Below, piece after piece: positions 24,346 to 32,882 of a stretch of DNA of 64,000 nt. Location of the stretch: the NCBI GenBank assembly GCA_964457585.1, contig CAYWFU010000002.1, forward strand, positions 62,001 through 126,000. The letters run 5' to 3'. Position 1 is the first letter of the stretch; every line of letters starts with the position of its first letter. The notes beneath the pieces are model-generated. The model was not told the origin of the DNA. It saw only the letters and a list, made by a program, of their open reading frames with translations, and searched no databases. Both the position numbers and the translations under genes were made by a program. Source of the stretch: CAYWFU01 sp964457585 (lineage in GTDB: Bacteria > JACRDZ01).

Positions 24346-25280
24346 AAATGATTAATGCTGATATTTATATAACAAATTTAAAAAAATATTTTAATAGCGT
24401 AAAAGCTGTTGATGGAATAAATTTAGAAATAAACAAAGGTGAATTTGTAGCTTTGCTTGGGCCTAATGGAGCAGGTAAAACAACTCTGGTAGAAATGATT
24501 GAAGGAATTCAGAAACCTGATTCCGGCGAGATTTATATAAAAGGGAAAAAATGGGAAAAAAATGGAGATGAACTTAGAAGAATATTGGGAATTTCACTTC
24601 AGGAAACAAATTTTTTCGAGAAAATAACTGTATTTGAAACATTAAATCTTTTTGCAAGTTTTTATGATTTAAATGAAGATAGGATAAATTGTATTTTAAA
24701 TCTGGTTAATCTGGAAGAAAAGAAAAATGTTTATGTGAATAATCTTTCAGGAGGACAAAGACAGAGACTTGCTCTTGGCATTGCACTATTAAATGATGCT
24801 CAAATTCTGCTACTGGATGAACCAACAACCGGGCTTGATCCTTCATCAAGACAGGAAATATGGAATATTTTATTAAGATTAAAAAAAGAAAATAAAATAT
24901 CATTAATTTTAACAACACATTACATGGAAGAAGCAGAATTTTTATGCGAGAGAATTATTATAATGGATAAAGGCAAAATATTAGCAGAAGGGCAGTTGGA
25001 TCAATTATTATCATCTAATAGCAGCAGCGAAATTATTGAGTTTACATTTGAACAGAATGTGAATGAATTTAAATTTTCTGAAAGTAATGAAATTCTTAGT
25101 TTCATCTGGGATGAAAAAACAAAAAAAGGGAAAATTACGATTAAGAATATTGTAAATTTTTTACCTGTTTTTATGGAAAATGTTAAACAGCAAAATCTTA
25201 AATTTAAAACTCTAATTTGCAGGAAAATGACTTTAAATGATTTATTTATTTCAATGACAGGAAGGCATTTAGAGGAATAA
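24342..25280 (+). CDS. ABC-2 type exporter, ATP-binding protein
   Basis: 312 residues from ATG 24342, which overlaps the upstream stop; an ATG 15 bp earlier is less likely. Walker A LLGPNGAGKTTL, signature NLSGGQRQRLALG and Walker B ILLLDEPTTGLDP are complete; THYMEEAEFLCERI is the H-loop. The C-terminal 70 residues form the extension seen in NatA/DrrA-type ATPases. Its natural permease partner appears to be the gene at 32883, now 7.6 kb away beyond an inserted block. Confidence 0.92.
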   Translation: MKMINADIYITNLKKYFNSVKAVDGINLEINKGEFVALLGPNGAGKTTLVEMIEGIQKPDSGEIYIKGKKWEKNGDELRRILGISLQETNFFEKITVFETLNLFASFYDLNEDRINCILNLVNLEEKKNVYVNNLSGGQRQRLALGIALLNDAQILLLDEPTTGLDPSSRQEIWNILLRLKKENKISLILTTHYMEEAEFLCERIIIMDKGKILAEGQLDQLLSSNSSSEIIEFTFEQNVNEFKFSESNEILSFIWDEKTKKGKITIKNIVNFLPVFMENVKQQNLKFKTLICRKMTLNDLFISMTGRHLEE

Positions 25281-25294
25281 AATTGATTTTTTTC

Positions 25295-25323
25295 TTGACA
25301 AACACATTCGAATATTCTAATAT
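25295..25323 (+). promoter_or_regulatory. Promoter of the ArsR-type regulator gene
   Basis: TTGACA at 25295-25300, an exact 17-base spacer and TAATAT at 25318-25323. The spacer and -10 region hold ATTCGAATATTCTAATATAT, which shares TATTCTAATATAT with the palindrome before the exporter gene at 25705, so the regulator probably represses itself there. Confidence 0.75.
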
Positions 25324-25352
25324 ATTAGTTAGCTAATGAATTGAGGTGTATT

Positions 25353-25685
25353 ATGGAAATCGATAAAAAAATTTATGAAATACATGCAGACATGTGCAGG
25401 GTGTTTACGAATCCAAAAAGGCTTGAGATATTGAATCTGTTACGTGACGGGGAAAAAAGTGTAAATGAATTGGAAAAAGCCACCGGGCTTAATCAATCTA
25501 ACATTTCACAGCATCTTGCTATTATGAGAGAAAAAATGATAGTTGAAACTCGCAGGGACGGCACTAATATATATTATTCATTATCCGATAAACGCATACT
25601 TAAAGCATTTGATATAATCCGTGAAATCCTATATAACCGCATTCGCAAGAATGCAGAGTTAGCACAAAAACTGGAAAGGAAATAA
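25353..25685 (+). CDS. ArsR-family transcriptional regulator
   Basis: 110 residues from ATG 25353; a TTG 12 bp upstream is in frame. FTNPKRLEILNLLRDGEKSV and LEKATGLNQSNISQHLAIMR form the winged helix-turn-helix, and RRDGTNIYYSLSDKRI is the wing. Only one cysteine (DMCRVF) is present, so it is not a classic metal sensor with a cysteine pair, and it lacks the two cysteines of SqrR/BigR persulfide sensors. It stands at the head of the exporter and sulfur gene block and probably controls it through the shared TATTCTAATATAT motif. Confidence 0.85.
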   Translation: MEIDKKIYEIHADMCRVFTNPKRLEILNLLRDGEKSVNELEKATGLNQSNISQHLAIMREKMIVETRRDGTNIYYSLSDKRILKAFDIIREILYNRIRKNAELAQKLERK

Positions 25686-25704
25686 TTTTTTTATATTTAA
25701 TTTA

Positions 25705-25742
25705 TGCATATATTCTAATATATATATATTGTAATATATGCA
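25705..25742. promoter_or_regulatory. Palindromic operator before the RND exporter
   Basis: A 38-bp near-perfect palindrome with arms TGCATATATT and AATATATGCA and a TA-rich centre, placed 28 bp before the exporter ATG. It contains the TATTCTAATATAT motif found in the arsR promoter, so it is the likely binding site of that regulator. Confidence 0.65.
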
Positions 25743-25769
25743 ACTATTTGATTAAAAAGGAGAACCTAA

Positions 25770-28052
25770 ATGTTTAGAAAGCTTATTGATTTCAGTATCT
25801 CTAATCCGCGTCTTGTAATAATAATATCAGTTGTTTTAACTCTGTTATTCGCATTTGAAATGAGGAAAATAAAAATCGATACTGACCCTGAAAACATGCT
25901 GGAAGAGCATCAGAAGGATAGGGTATTTTATGACAAAGTAAAAAAGGAATTCGGCGTGCGCGATATGCTGGTTCTTGGGATTGAAAATGAAAAAGGAATT
26001 TTTCAGCCTGATTCATTAAAGCAGATACAGACTATCGTGTCTGAAATTTTAAAAATGAAAGGAGTTATCACTGAAGATGTGATGAGTTTCACAACAACCA
26101 ATGATGTAGCCGGAGAAGGAGGGCTTCTTGAGGTTAAACGGATAATGGAATCTGCGCCTTCAACAAAATGGGATGCGGATATACTGAAGCAGTCAGTGTT
26201 AAGCAATCCTCTTTTTAATGAAAAACTTGCTTCAAAAGACGGCACAGCAATAGCTGTTTATGTTCCTATCGAGAAAAAGGATATAAGTTATAAAATGGCA
26301 GAAAGTATAAGAAAAATTGCTGATAAACATCTGGGGTCCGACACAAAGTATTATCTGGCAGGACTACCCATGGCTGAGGATACATTTGGACATGAAATGT
26401 TTGTGCAGATGGGGATTGTCGCTCCTCTTGCAGGTATGGCGATTTTTATCATCCTGTTGCTTTTATTCAAAAAGCTTTCTCTTATTATCTCGTCCATGGC
26501 AGTTGCCATGATGAGCGTTATCTGGGGAATGGGGCTTTTGATAAGCACAGGCAATACTGTACATATAATGAGTTCCATGATTCCGGTTTTTCTCATGCCG
26601 ATAGCAGTGCTTGATGCAGTGCATATTTTAAGCTCTTTTTACGATCAATATCCGCATACTCTTGACCGCAAAAAAACCATACATAATACTATGGAAGAGC
26701 TTTTTACAGCCATGCTCTATACTTCGCTTACATCTGCCGTTGGTTTCGGATCCCTTGCTTTTGCGGATATACCTCCTGTCAGAGTATTTGGTATTTTTGT
26801 TGCTTTTGGTATTATGGCCGCATGGCTTTTGACAATTACTGTTATACCTGCATCGATCATGCTTCTTGATGAAAGAAAACTTTCAAAATCCATTATTCCT
26901 GGACTTGAAGAAAAATCTATTTTGAATAAATTTTTACCCTGTATTGGCAGTTTTACCTTTCATAAAGCAAAACAGATTATTACAGTTTCCATTATTGTGC
27001 TTGGAATTGGAATTTACGGATTAACAAGGATACATGTCAATGACAACCCTGTGAAATGGTTCAAGGAGTCCCATCCGATCCGTCAGGCTGATACTGCAAT
27101 GAACAGGCTTTTTGGCGGAACATATATGGCTTACCTCACATTCAAGGGTACTGCTCATGATCATATTAAAAACCCTGAAGTAATAAAATATATTGAAAAA
27201 CTTCAGAATGAACTTGTTTCTGATAAATTTGTCGGCAAGACCTCATCAATTGCAGACATAGTAAAACGCATTAATTTTATTCTGCATGATAGAGATAATA
27301 ATTTCCATATACTTCCTGATTCAAAGGAAGAGATCAGCCAGTATCTTTTTTTATATCTTATGTCCGGCAGCCCTGATGACCTGGATAATTTTGTTGATTA
27401 TAATTATCAGGATGCAAATATCTGGGTACAGCTTAAAAGCGGCGAGAATAAAGATATGGAAAAAGTTGAAAAGAGAATAAATAATTTTATGCTGAAAAAT
27501 CCACCGCCTCAGGGTATTTCCGTTGCATGGTCAGGGCTGACTTATATTAACAAGGTCTGGCAGGACATTATGGTTAAAGGTATGCTGGAAGCAGTACTGG
27601 GCGGATTTGTAATTGTTCTTATCATGATGATTTTTTTATTCAGATCAATAAAACTGGGGTTTATATCCATGATTCCATTAACATTTTCGATTGTGCTCTC
27701 ATATGCATTGATCGGACTTTTCGGCAGAGACTATGACATGCCTATTGCAGTGTGCTCTTCACTTGCTCTTGGACTTGCGGTTGACTTTGCGATCCATTTT
27801 ATCCAGAGGTACAAACAGAAACAGAAGGAAGGAGGAACATCGGAAAAAATCAATACATTTATTTTTGGGGAGACAGCTAGAGCAATAAGCAGAAACGCAA
27901 TTGTTATCGTATTGGGATTTTTACCTCTTGTGATATCAAATTTAACGCCGTATATCACAGTGGGCGTATTCTTTGCCTTGCTTATGAGTGTCAGCACTAT
28001 TATTACACTTTTACTTTTGCCGGGACTTATGAGATTGGTGAATGATGAATAG
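25770..28052 (+). CDS. RND/MMPL-family exporter (HAE3-like)
   Basis: 760 residues. One membrane segment at the N-terminus (PRLVIIISVVLTLLFAFEM), a periplasmic loop with DTDPENMLEEHQKDRVFYD, five membrane helices, then a second repeat of the same layout (from about residue 410). LDAVHILSSFYDQ and ALGLAVDFAIHFIQRY are the acidic/histidine helices typical of MMPL proteins. Exports lipids or hydrophobic compounds using the proton gradient. Codon use is GC-richer than in flanking genes: 31 of 60 bases are G/C in 27061-27120 against 10 of 60 in 24361-24420. Confidence 0.9.
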   Translation: MFRKLIDFSISNPRLVIIISVVLTLLFAFEMRKIKIDTDPENMLEEHQKDRVFYDKVKKEFGVRDMLVLGIENEKGIFQPDSLKQIQTIVSEILKMKGVITEDVMSFTTTNDVAGEGGLLEVKRIMESAPSTKWDADILKQSVLSNPLFNEKLASKDGTAIAVYVPIEKKDISYKMAESIRKIADKHLGSDTKYYLAGLPMAEDTFGHEMFVQMGIVAPLAGMAIFIILLLLFKKLSLIISSMAVAMMSVIWGMGLLISTGNTVHIMSSMIPVFLMPIAVLDAVHILSSFYDQYPHTLDRKKTIHNTMEELFTAMLYTSLTSAVGFGSLAFADIPPVRVFGIFVAFGIMAAWLLTITVIPASIMLLDERKLSKSIIPGLEEKSILNKFLPCIGSFTFHKAKQIITVSIIVLGIGIYGLTRIHVNDNPVKWFKESHPIRQADTAMNRLFGGTYMAYLTFKGTAHDHIKNPEVIKYIEKLQNELVSDKFVGKTSSIADIVKRINFILHDRDNNFHILPDSKEEISQYLFLYLMSGSPDDLDNFVDYNYQDANIWVQLKSGENKDMEKVEKRINNFMLKNPPPQGISVAWSGLTYINKVWQDIMVKGMLEAVLGGFVIVLIMMIFLFRSIKLGFISMIPLTFSIVLSYALIGLFGRDYDMPIAVCSSLALGLAVDFAIHFIQRYKQKQKEGGTSEKINTFIFGETARAISRNAIVIVLGFLPLVISNLTPYITVGVFFALLMSVSTIITLLLLPGLMRLVNDE

Positions 28053-28080
28053 TGACTTTTAATCAAAGGAGGAACTTAAG

Positions 28081-28881
28081 ATGAAAAAGATGTTTGCACT
28101 TAAAACATTAGTGCTTATTGCCATAATGCTAATAAGTACTTATTCAGCACATGCTGAAATGTCAGCAGAAGAAATTATCTCTAAATCGCAGTCTGCGTTT
28201 TATTATCAGGCAAATGATATGAACGCACATGTGTCAATGCGCCTTATTAATAAGGAGGGCAAAGAACGGCATAGGAAACTTATTATGCTGAGAAAAAATT
28301 TTGAAAATAACCAGCAGAAATATTTTATCTATTTTAAAGAGCCTCAGGATGTCCGTTCAATGACATTTATGGTGCATAAACTACCGGATCAAGACGACCT
28401 GCGCTGGCTTTTTATCCCTGCCATTAAAATGGTGAAGCGTATTGCTGCAAGTGATGCAAATTCGAGTTTTGTGGGTTCTGACTTCAGTTATGAGGATGTT
28501 TCAGGACGTGATATCTCACTTGATACGCACAAACTTATAAAAAAGGAAACATTGGATGGGTTGGAGTGCCATGTTATTGAAAGTATTCCGAAAAAAGAAG
28601 ATAAATTCTCACGCAGGATTTCATGGGTCGATGTAAATAATTTTCTGCCGCGCAAAGAAGAGTATTATAACAGCTCCAGAGAACTTGAAAAAGTTTTTAC
28701 TGCTTCTCTGATTCAAGATGTTGACGGATTTCCCACTGTAATGAAAAGAATCAAGAAAAATGTAAAAACTGAACATCGGACAGAGGTTATATTTGAAAAT
28801 GTAAAATATAATGCTGGTATTGAAAATGAGCTTTTTGAAGAACGTTTCATGCGTAATCCGCCGGCGGGGGTGATAAAATGA
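28081..28881 (+). CDS. LolA-like outer-membrane lipoprotein-sorting protein
   Basis: 266 residues with a signal peptide (TLVLIAIMLISTYSAHA). SFVGSDFSYEDVSGRD and the preceding WLFIPAIKMVKRIAA are typical of the COG2834-related proteins that accompany RND exporters. It likely carries a lipid or lipoprotein across the periplasm between the exporter and the barrel encoded next. The stop overlaps the next start by four bases. GC content matches the exporter gene. Confidence 0.82.
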   Translation: MKKMFALKTLVLIAIMLISTYSAHAEMSAEEIISKSQSAFYYQANDMNAHVSMRLINKEGKERHRKLIMLRKNFENNQQKYFIYFKEPQDVRSMTFMVHKLPDQDDLRWLFIPAIKMVKRIAASDANSSFVGSDFSYEDVSGRDISLDTHKLIKKETLDGLECHVIESIPKKEDKFSRRISWVDVNNFLPRKEEYYNSSRELEKVFTASLIQDVDGFPTVMKRIKKNVKTEHRTEVIFENVKYNAGIENELFEERFMRNPPAGVIK

Positions 28882-30107
28882 CAAAAAAAATTTTAATATT
28901 TCTCTCTTTTATGCTTTTTTTTAAATCTGTTTCATCTTCAGCAGGAGAAATAAGCATGCATGGATTCGCTCTGGGCACATATACATTCCAGACCGCAAAA
29001 GAAGATAAAAACATAGTTTCAAGTGAAAAAATCCTCCGGCTTGATATTTCATCCATGTCAGATTCAGGACAGGCAGGATTCAAGGCAAAAACTGATTTTA
29101 TCCATGATGGATTAAAAAGAGAAAGCATGATGGATTTAAGAGAAGCATATATCGACATATTTGGAAAAAGCTTTGATTTAAGAGCAGGAAAGCAGGTTAT
29201 TACCTGGGGTGCGGGTGATCTTGTTTTTATCAACGATATATTTCCAAAAAGCTGGGATGCGTTTTATTCAGGAAAAGATATGGAGTATCTGAAACTTGGA
29301 ACTGAAAGTTTAAAACTTGGATTATACCCGGAATTCTTTTCTCTTGAAGTAATACTTATGCCCGCATTCCAGCCGGATGAGATGCCGTCAAGAGAGAAAT
29401 TTATTTTTGCTGATCCTTTTTCCGGTATAACCGAAAGAAGAGTGAATATGCCGGATAAGAAGCTTGATGATATGGAAACAGCTCTCCGAATCTACCGCAG
29501 GGCAGGCAATGGAGATATATCTTTATATGCTTACAGCGGATATTATCATTCGCCTTCTGCAATCGCAGACACCTCCAGCGTAACTTATTTTCATCCACCG
29601 CTTAAAGTATATGGAGCAAGCTATCAAATAAACAGCATGGGCGGAGTTATAAGCCTTGAGGCTGGATATTATGATTCACGCGATGATGAAAAGGGGAGTG
29701 ATCCGATAGTAGAAAATTCAAAATATAAATATCTTCTTGGTTACGGACGACAGATAACAGAAAATCTGCATTTAGGAGCGCAGTATTACAGTGAAATTAT
29801 GCGTAACTATCAAAAATACAAAGATAATCTTCCCTCAGGATTCTCGCTAGAACATAAGATCAAGCAGACTGTTACATTGCGGCTCACACAATTTTTAAAA
29901 TATGAAACATGGAAACTATCTTTATTCGGCTTCTACGGAATAGATGAGAAAGATTATATGCTTATTCCAGAAGCATCATACAAAATGACTGATGAGCTAT
30001 CATTGGTTTTAGGCGGCAATGTTATTGAAGGAGATAAAGATTACACAAGTTTCGGGCGGTTTAAGGAAAATGATAATGTTTATATGAGGATAAAATATGA
30101 TTTTTAA
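28878..30107 (+). CDS. Outer-membrane beta-barrel protein (DUF1302-like)
   Basis: 409 residues with a signal peptide (ILIFLSFMLFFKSVSSSAG) and a C-terminal phenylalanine (RIKYDF), as expected for an outer-membrane barrel. LREAYIDIFGKSFDLRAGKQ and VITWGAGDLVFINDIF are typical of DUF1302-type porin-like proteins. Alternating strands run to the end. The gene order RND exporter, LolA-like protein and this barrel suggests one trans-envelope export machine. Confidence 0.82.
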   Translation: MTKKILIFLSFMLFFKSVSSSAGEISMHGFALGTYTFQTAKEDKNIVSSEKILRLDISSMSDSGQAGFKAKTDFIHDGLKRESMMDLREAYIDIFGKSFDLRAGKQVITWGAGDLVFINDIFPKSWDAFYSGKDMEYLKLGTESLKLGLYPEFFSLEVILMPAFQPDEMPSREKFIFADPFSGITERRVNMPDKKLDDMETALRIYRRAGNGDISLYAYSGYYHSPSAIADTSSVTYFHPPLKVYGASYQINSMGGVISLEAGYYDSRDDEKGSDPIVENSKYKYLLGYGRQITENLHLGAQYYSEIMRNYQKYKDNLPSGFSLEHKIKQTVTLRLTQFLKYETWKLSLFGFYGIDEKDYMLIPEASYKMTDELSLVLGGNVIEGDKDYTSFGRFKENDNVYMRIKYDF

Positions 30108-30130
30108 ATAAAGAGAAGAGGTGATATAAT

Positions 30131-30316
30131 ATGTCTATGGAAAGATGGCTCAGGTTAATTGCCGGCGCATTAATTATAATCAGTTTATTACTTGCTTTAT
30201 ACCATAGCACAAACTGGCTCTGGTTCACAGGAATTATGGGCTTTAACTTATTTCAGTCAGGATTCACTAACTGGTGTCCAATGATGAGCATACTCAGGGC
30301 TTGCGGGATAAAATGA
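30131..30316 (+). CDS. DUF2892 small membrane protein
   Basis: 61 residues. Two membrane helices (IAGALIIISLLLALY and WFTGIMGFNLFQSGFTNW) and the ending CPMMSILRACGIK match the DUF2892/YgaP membrane domain. The two cysteines are those usual for the family. Such proteins occur with rhodanese and sulfide-handling genes, and thioredoxin-like, DsrE and SQR-like genes follow here. Confidence 0.88.
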   Translation: MSMERWLRLIAGALIIISLLLALYHSTNWLWFTGIMGFNLFQSGFTNWCPMMSILRACGIK

Positions 30317-30364
30317 AATATGAATTTTAGGGCGAATAGAGCTTAAATCCTAAATTATAAAGTT

Positions 30365-30557
30365 GGTAGCCGCAAGCTTTAGCTTGTGATTACTCAGGCT
30401 AAAGCCCAATGGCAGTAACTTAAGGAGTTTTTTAATGATTTTGTGTTTTTCGGTTTTTGTAGTTGCTTGATTTATCAAGCTTTTTTTATGCTCAATAAAT
30501 TGAGCAACTACAATTTTTCCCTTAAGTTACTGCCATTAGGCTAAAGCCTGAGGCTAC
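30365..30557. repeat. Nested palindromic elements; inner MITE of the GGCAGTAACTTAAG family
   Basis: The inner element 30408-30537 has inverted ends AATGGCAGTAACTTAAGG and CCTTAAGTTACTGCCATT and an inner hairpin with arms GTAGTTGC and GCAACTAC. A second copy lies at 52574-52704. The inner element is set inside another palindrome with ends GGTAGCC and GGCTACC and AAGGCTAAAGCC-like arms, which suggests insertion of one mobile palindrome into another. No gene is visible in 30317-30589. Confidence 0.82.
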
Positions 30558-30589
30558 CTGTCATTCAACGTTTGAAGGAGTATTAGATT

Positions 30590-31120
30590 ATGTTAAAAAG
30601 AAAGCTTTATATTTTATGGATACTTATTTTATTTGTTCTTTCCAGTATAACAGTCTTAGCTAAAGAAATAGGATTATCACAGGTTCCTGATTTTTCTCTT
30701 ACAGACTTTCAAGGTAAAAAATTTACGCTTTCCGATGAATTAAAAAAGAATAAAGTCATTCTTTTATGGTTCACGAATTTATGCGGCGGATGTCAGGAAA
30801 AAACTTCTGAAATGGAAAAAATTAAAAATTTATATAAGAAAAAAGGTGTTGAACTTGTTGCTGTTAGTGTTTTAGGCAGAGATAGAAAAACAGTTGAAAA
30901 TATAATTCAAAATAAGAATCTCTCTTTTAAATTTTTGTATGATCCAGAAGGAACTGTTGGACGGATGGTTGTGGGACAATATGTGCAAGGAACATGTCCT
31001 GTATATAATATTTTTTTTATAGACAGGAATCGAAAAATTATTTTTAAAGATCATTATCCGGGAATGAAAGAAGACAAAATTAAAAATATTTTAAATAAAA
31101 TAACAGGAGGTGCCCAATGA
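30590..31120 (+). CDS. Thioredoxin-like redox protein, membrane-anchored or secreted (TlpA/AhpC fold)
   Basis: 176 residues. An N-terminal hydrophobic segment (LYILWILILFVLSSITVLA) is a signal peptide or anchor. VPDFSLTDFQGKKFTLSDEL and VILLWFTNLCGGCQEKTSEM give a CGGC active site in the thioredoxin position; GTCPVYNIFFIDRNRKI holds the cis-proline region. The active site is unusual compared with CGPC or CPPC. The stop overlaps the DsrE gene start by four bases. Confidence 0.85.
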   Translation: MLKRKLYILWILILFVLSSITVLAKEIGLSQVPDFSLTDFQGKKFTLSDELKKNKVILLWFTNLCGGCQEKTSEMEKIKNLYKKKGVELVAVSVLGRDRKTVENIIQNKNLSFKFLYDPEGTVGRMVVGQYVQGTCPVYNIFFIDRNRKIIFKDHYPGMKEDKIKNILNKITGGAQ

Positions 31121-31470
31121 AAATATTACTAATTATTAACGATGCACCATATGGAACAGAAAAAGCTTATAACGCATTACGGCTTGCTATGTCTTTACAA
31201 CTTGAAGATCCGTCTTGTGAAATTCGTATTTTTCTTTTAGCAGATGCAGTAACGTGTGTTCTGCCAAATCAGGAAACGCCAAAAGGATTTTATAACATTG
31301 AATATATGTTAAAGCTTGTAATTGATAGAGGCGGACAGGTTAAGGCTTGCGGCACATGCTCAAACGCAAGAGGGATTAAAGGACTTAATCTTATCCCAGG
31401 CACAGAAATCAGCACGTTAAAACAATTAACGCAATGGACTATTGATTCGGATAAGGTTTTGACATTTTAA
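31117..31470 (+). CDS. DsrE-family protein
   Basis: 117 residues. ILLIINDAPYGTEKAYNALR and IRIFLLADAV at the start and GQVKACGTCSNARGI in the middle are typical of DsrE/F-like proteins, with the cysteine region CGTC. Members carry sulfane sulfur between proteins. It is coupled to the thioredoxin-like gene, and an SQR-like gene follows, so sulfide or persulfide handling is a reasonable reading. Confidence 0.85.
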   Translation: MKILLIINDAPYGTEKAYNALRLAMSLQLEDPSCEIRIFLLADAVTCVLPNQETPKGFYNIEYMLKLVIDRGGQVKACGTCSNARGIKGLNLIPGTEISTLKQLTQWTIDSDKVLTF

Positions 31471-31488
31471 AAAATAGGAGGATTCACA

Positions 31489-32631
31489 ATGAGCAAAAAA
31501 ATAGTCATCCTCGGCGGCGGCATAGGTGGGCTTGCTACTGCTAATCTGCTTCGAAAGAGTATTTCAAAAGATAATGAAATTGTAATCATCGATAGAAAAA
31601 AAAATCATATTTTCAATCCCTCTTTTCTCTGGCTTATGACAGGATTAAGAACTCCAGATCAGATTCAAAAACCTCTTGCTCTTCTTGAAAAAAAGGGTAT
31701 CAGGTTTCTCAATGAAAAAATTACAAAAATAGATTTTGAAAACCATACAGTAATTACCTCATCAGGGGAAGAACGCTTTGATTATCTGGCAATTGCGCTC
31801 GGAGCGGATACATTCCCTGAGAAATTATCAGGGTTCACCGAGGCAGCGTTTAATCTGTATGATCTGTCAGGTGTGGAAAAAATAAAAAAGCAGATAGAGC
31901 AATTTAATACGGGGAAAATAGTTATCCTTATTTCATCGTCACCGTTCAAATGCCCTGCGGCGCCATATGAAGCAGGCTTGATTCTATCAGAATATTTTAA
32001 AAATAGTAAAAATATAAATATTGAGATAATCGCTCCGGAGCCCCTGCCAATGGGAGTTGCAGGTCCTGAAGTTGGGAATATGGTAGTCTCGATGCTCAAA
32101 AATAAAGGGATTAATTTTCTTCCCCAGTATCAGGCTGTCAGTATAGACTTTGAAAAGAAAAAAATTTTTTCCCAAAATGAAAAAGTAATTTCCTATGATC
32201 TGCTTATTGGCATTCCGCCTCATGGACTGCCTGTTGCTCTTTCTAATTCGCCGATCCTGGGAAAAAGCGGATGGGTAAAAGTAAATCCGAAAACTATGCA
32301 GACTGATATCGAAAATATTTATGCCTTAGGTGATGTTACATCTATTCCTCTTTCTCTTGGAAAACCGCTTCCCAAAGCAGGAGTGTTTGCCCATTTTCAG
32401 GCAGAAGTAGCCGCTCATAACATAGCATCGAAAATTAACGGACTTTCATCAATAAAAGAATTTGACGGCATAGGATACTGCTTTCACGAGCTAGGTGACG
32501 GCACTGAAGGATACGACAGCGGGAATTTTTATACTGAAACAAAGCCGATTGTTAATTTAAAAAAACCTGGCAAAAAATGGCACTGGGGAAAAGTGTTGTT
32601 CGAGAAATGGTGGCTATGGAAATGGTTCTAA
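31489..32631 (+). CDS. Sulfide:quinone oxidoreductase-like flavoprotein
   Basis: 380 residues. The FAD motif IVILGGGIGGLATANLL is at 4-20. SSSPFKCPAAPYEA holds the cysteine conserved in SQR-like proteins and GIGYCFHELG a second near residue 327. IYALGDVTSIP is the second FAD motif, and the end KVLFEKWWLWKWF is the amphipathic tail that binds the membrane. One of the three cysteines of classical SQRs seems missing, so the exact substrate is open. The stop codon lies within an 11-bp target duplication of the MITE that follows. Confidence 0.82.
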   Translation: MSKKIVILGGGIGGLATANLLRKSISKDNEIVIIDRKKNHIFNPSFLWLMTGLRTPDQIQKPLALLEKKGIRFLNEKITKIDFENHTVITSSGEERFDYLAIALGADTFPEKLSGFTEAAFNLYDLSGVEKIKKQIEQFNTGKIVILISSSPFKCPAAPYEAGLILSEYFKNSKNINIEIIAPEPLPMGVAGPEVGNMVVSMLKNKGINFLPQYQAVSIDFEKKKIFSQNEKVISYDLLIGIPPHGLPVALSNSPILGKSGWVKVNPKTMQTDIENIYALGDVTSIPLSLGKPLPKAGVFAHFQAEVAAHNIASKINGLSSIKEFDGIGYCFHELGDGTEGYDSGNFYTETKPIVNLKKPGKKWHWGKVLFEKWWLWKWF

Positions 32632-32634
32632 GGC

Positions 32635-32847
32635 TTACTATTACCCACATCTCTGAAAACGCTTGTGAGAGTAAGCTAAAATTTACAAATATTTCATTGA
32701 CGATTGAGCATTGAGCATTGACAATTGAGCATTTAATTCAATTTAATATTAATAACGTCTAATGTTTCCTAAGGATTTAAACCTCAATTCTCAATGCTCA
32801 ATCGTCAATTGTCAATGCTATTTACCCAGACTTGTGGGTAATAGTAA
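32635..32847. mobile_element. 213-bp MITE with 15-bp inverted ends and 11-bp target duplication
   Basis: Left end TTACTATTACCCACA (32635-32649) and right end TGTGGGTAATAGTAA (32833-32847) are perfect inverted repeats. TGGTTCTAAGG occurs on both sides (32623-32633 and 32848-32858) and is the target duplication, with one extra C on the left. It includes the stop codon of the SQR-like gene. Inside are inverted clusters of the TCAATGCTCAAT repeat. No transposase is encoded. The left end also occurs at 7788-7811 in the cas6 relic. Confidence 0.88.
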
Positions 32848-32882
32848 TGGTTCTAAGGTATACAGGAGGATAATGAGAAATA

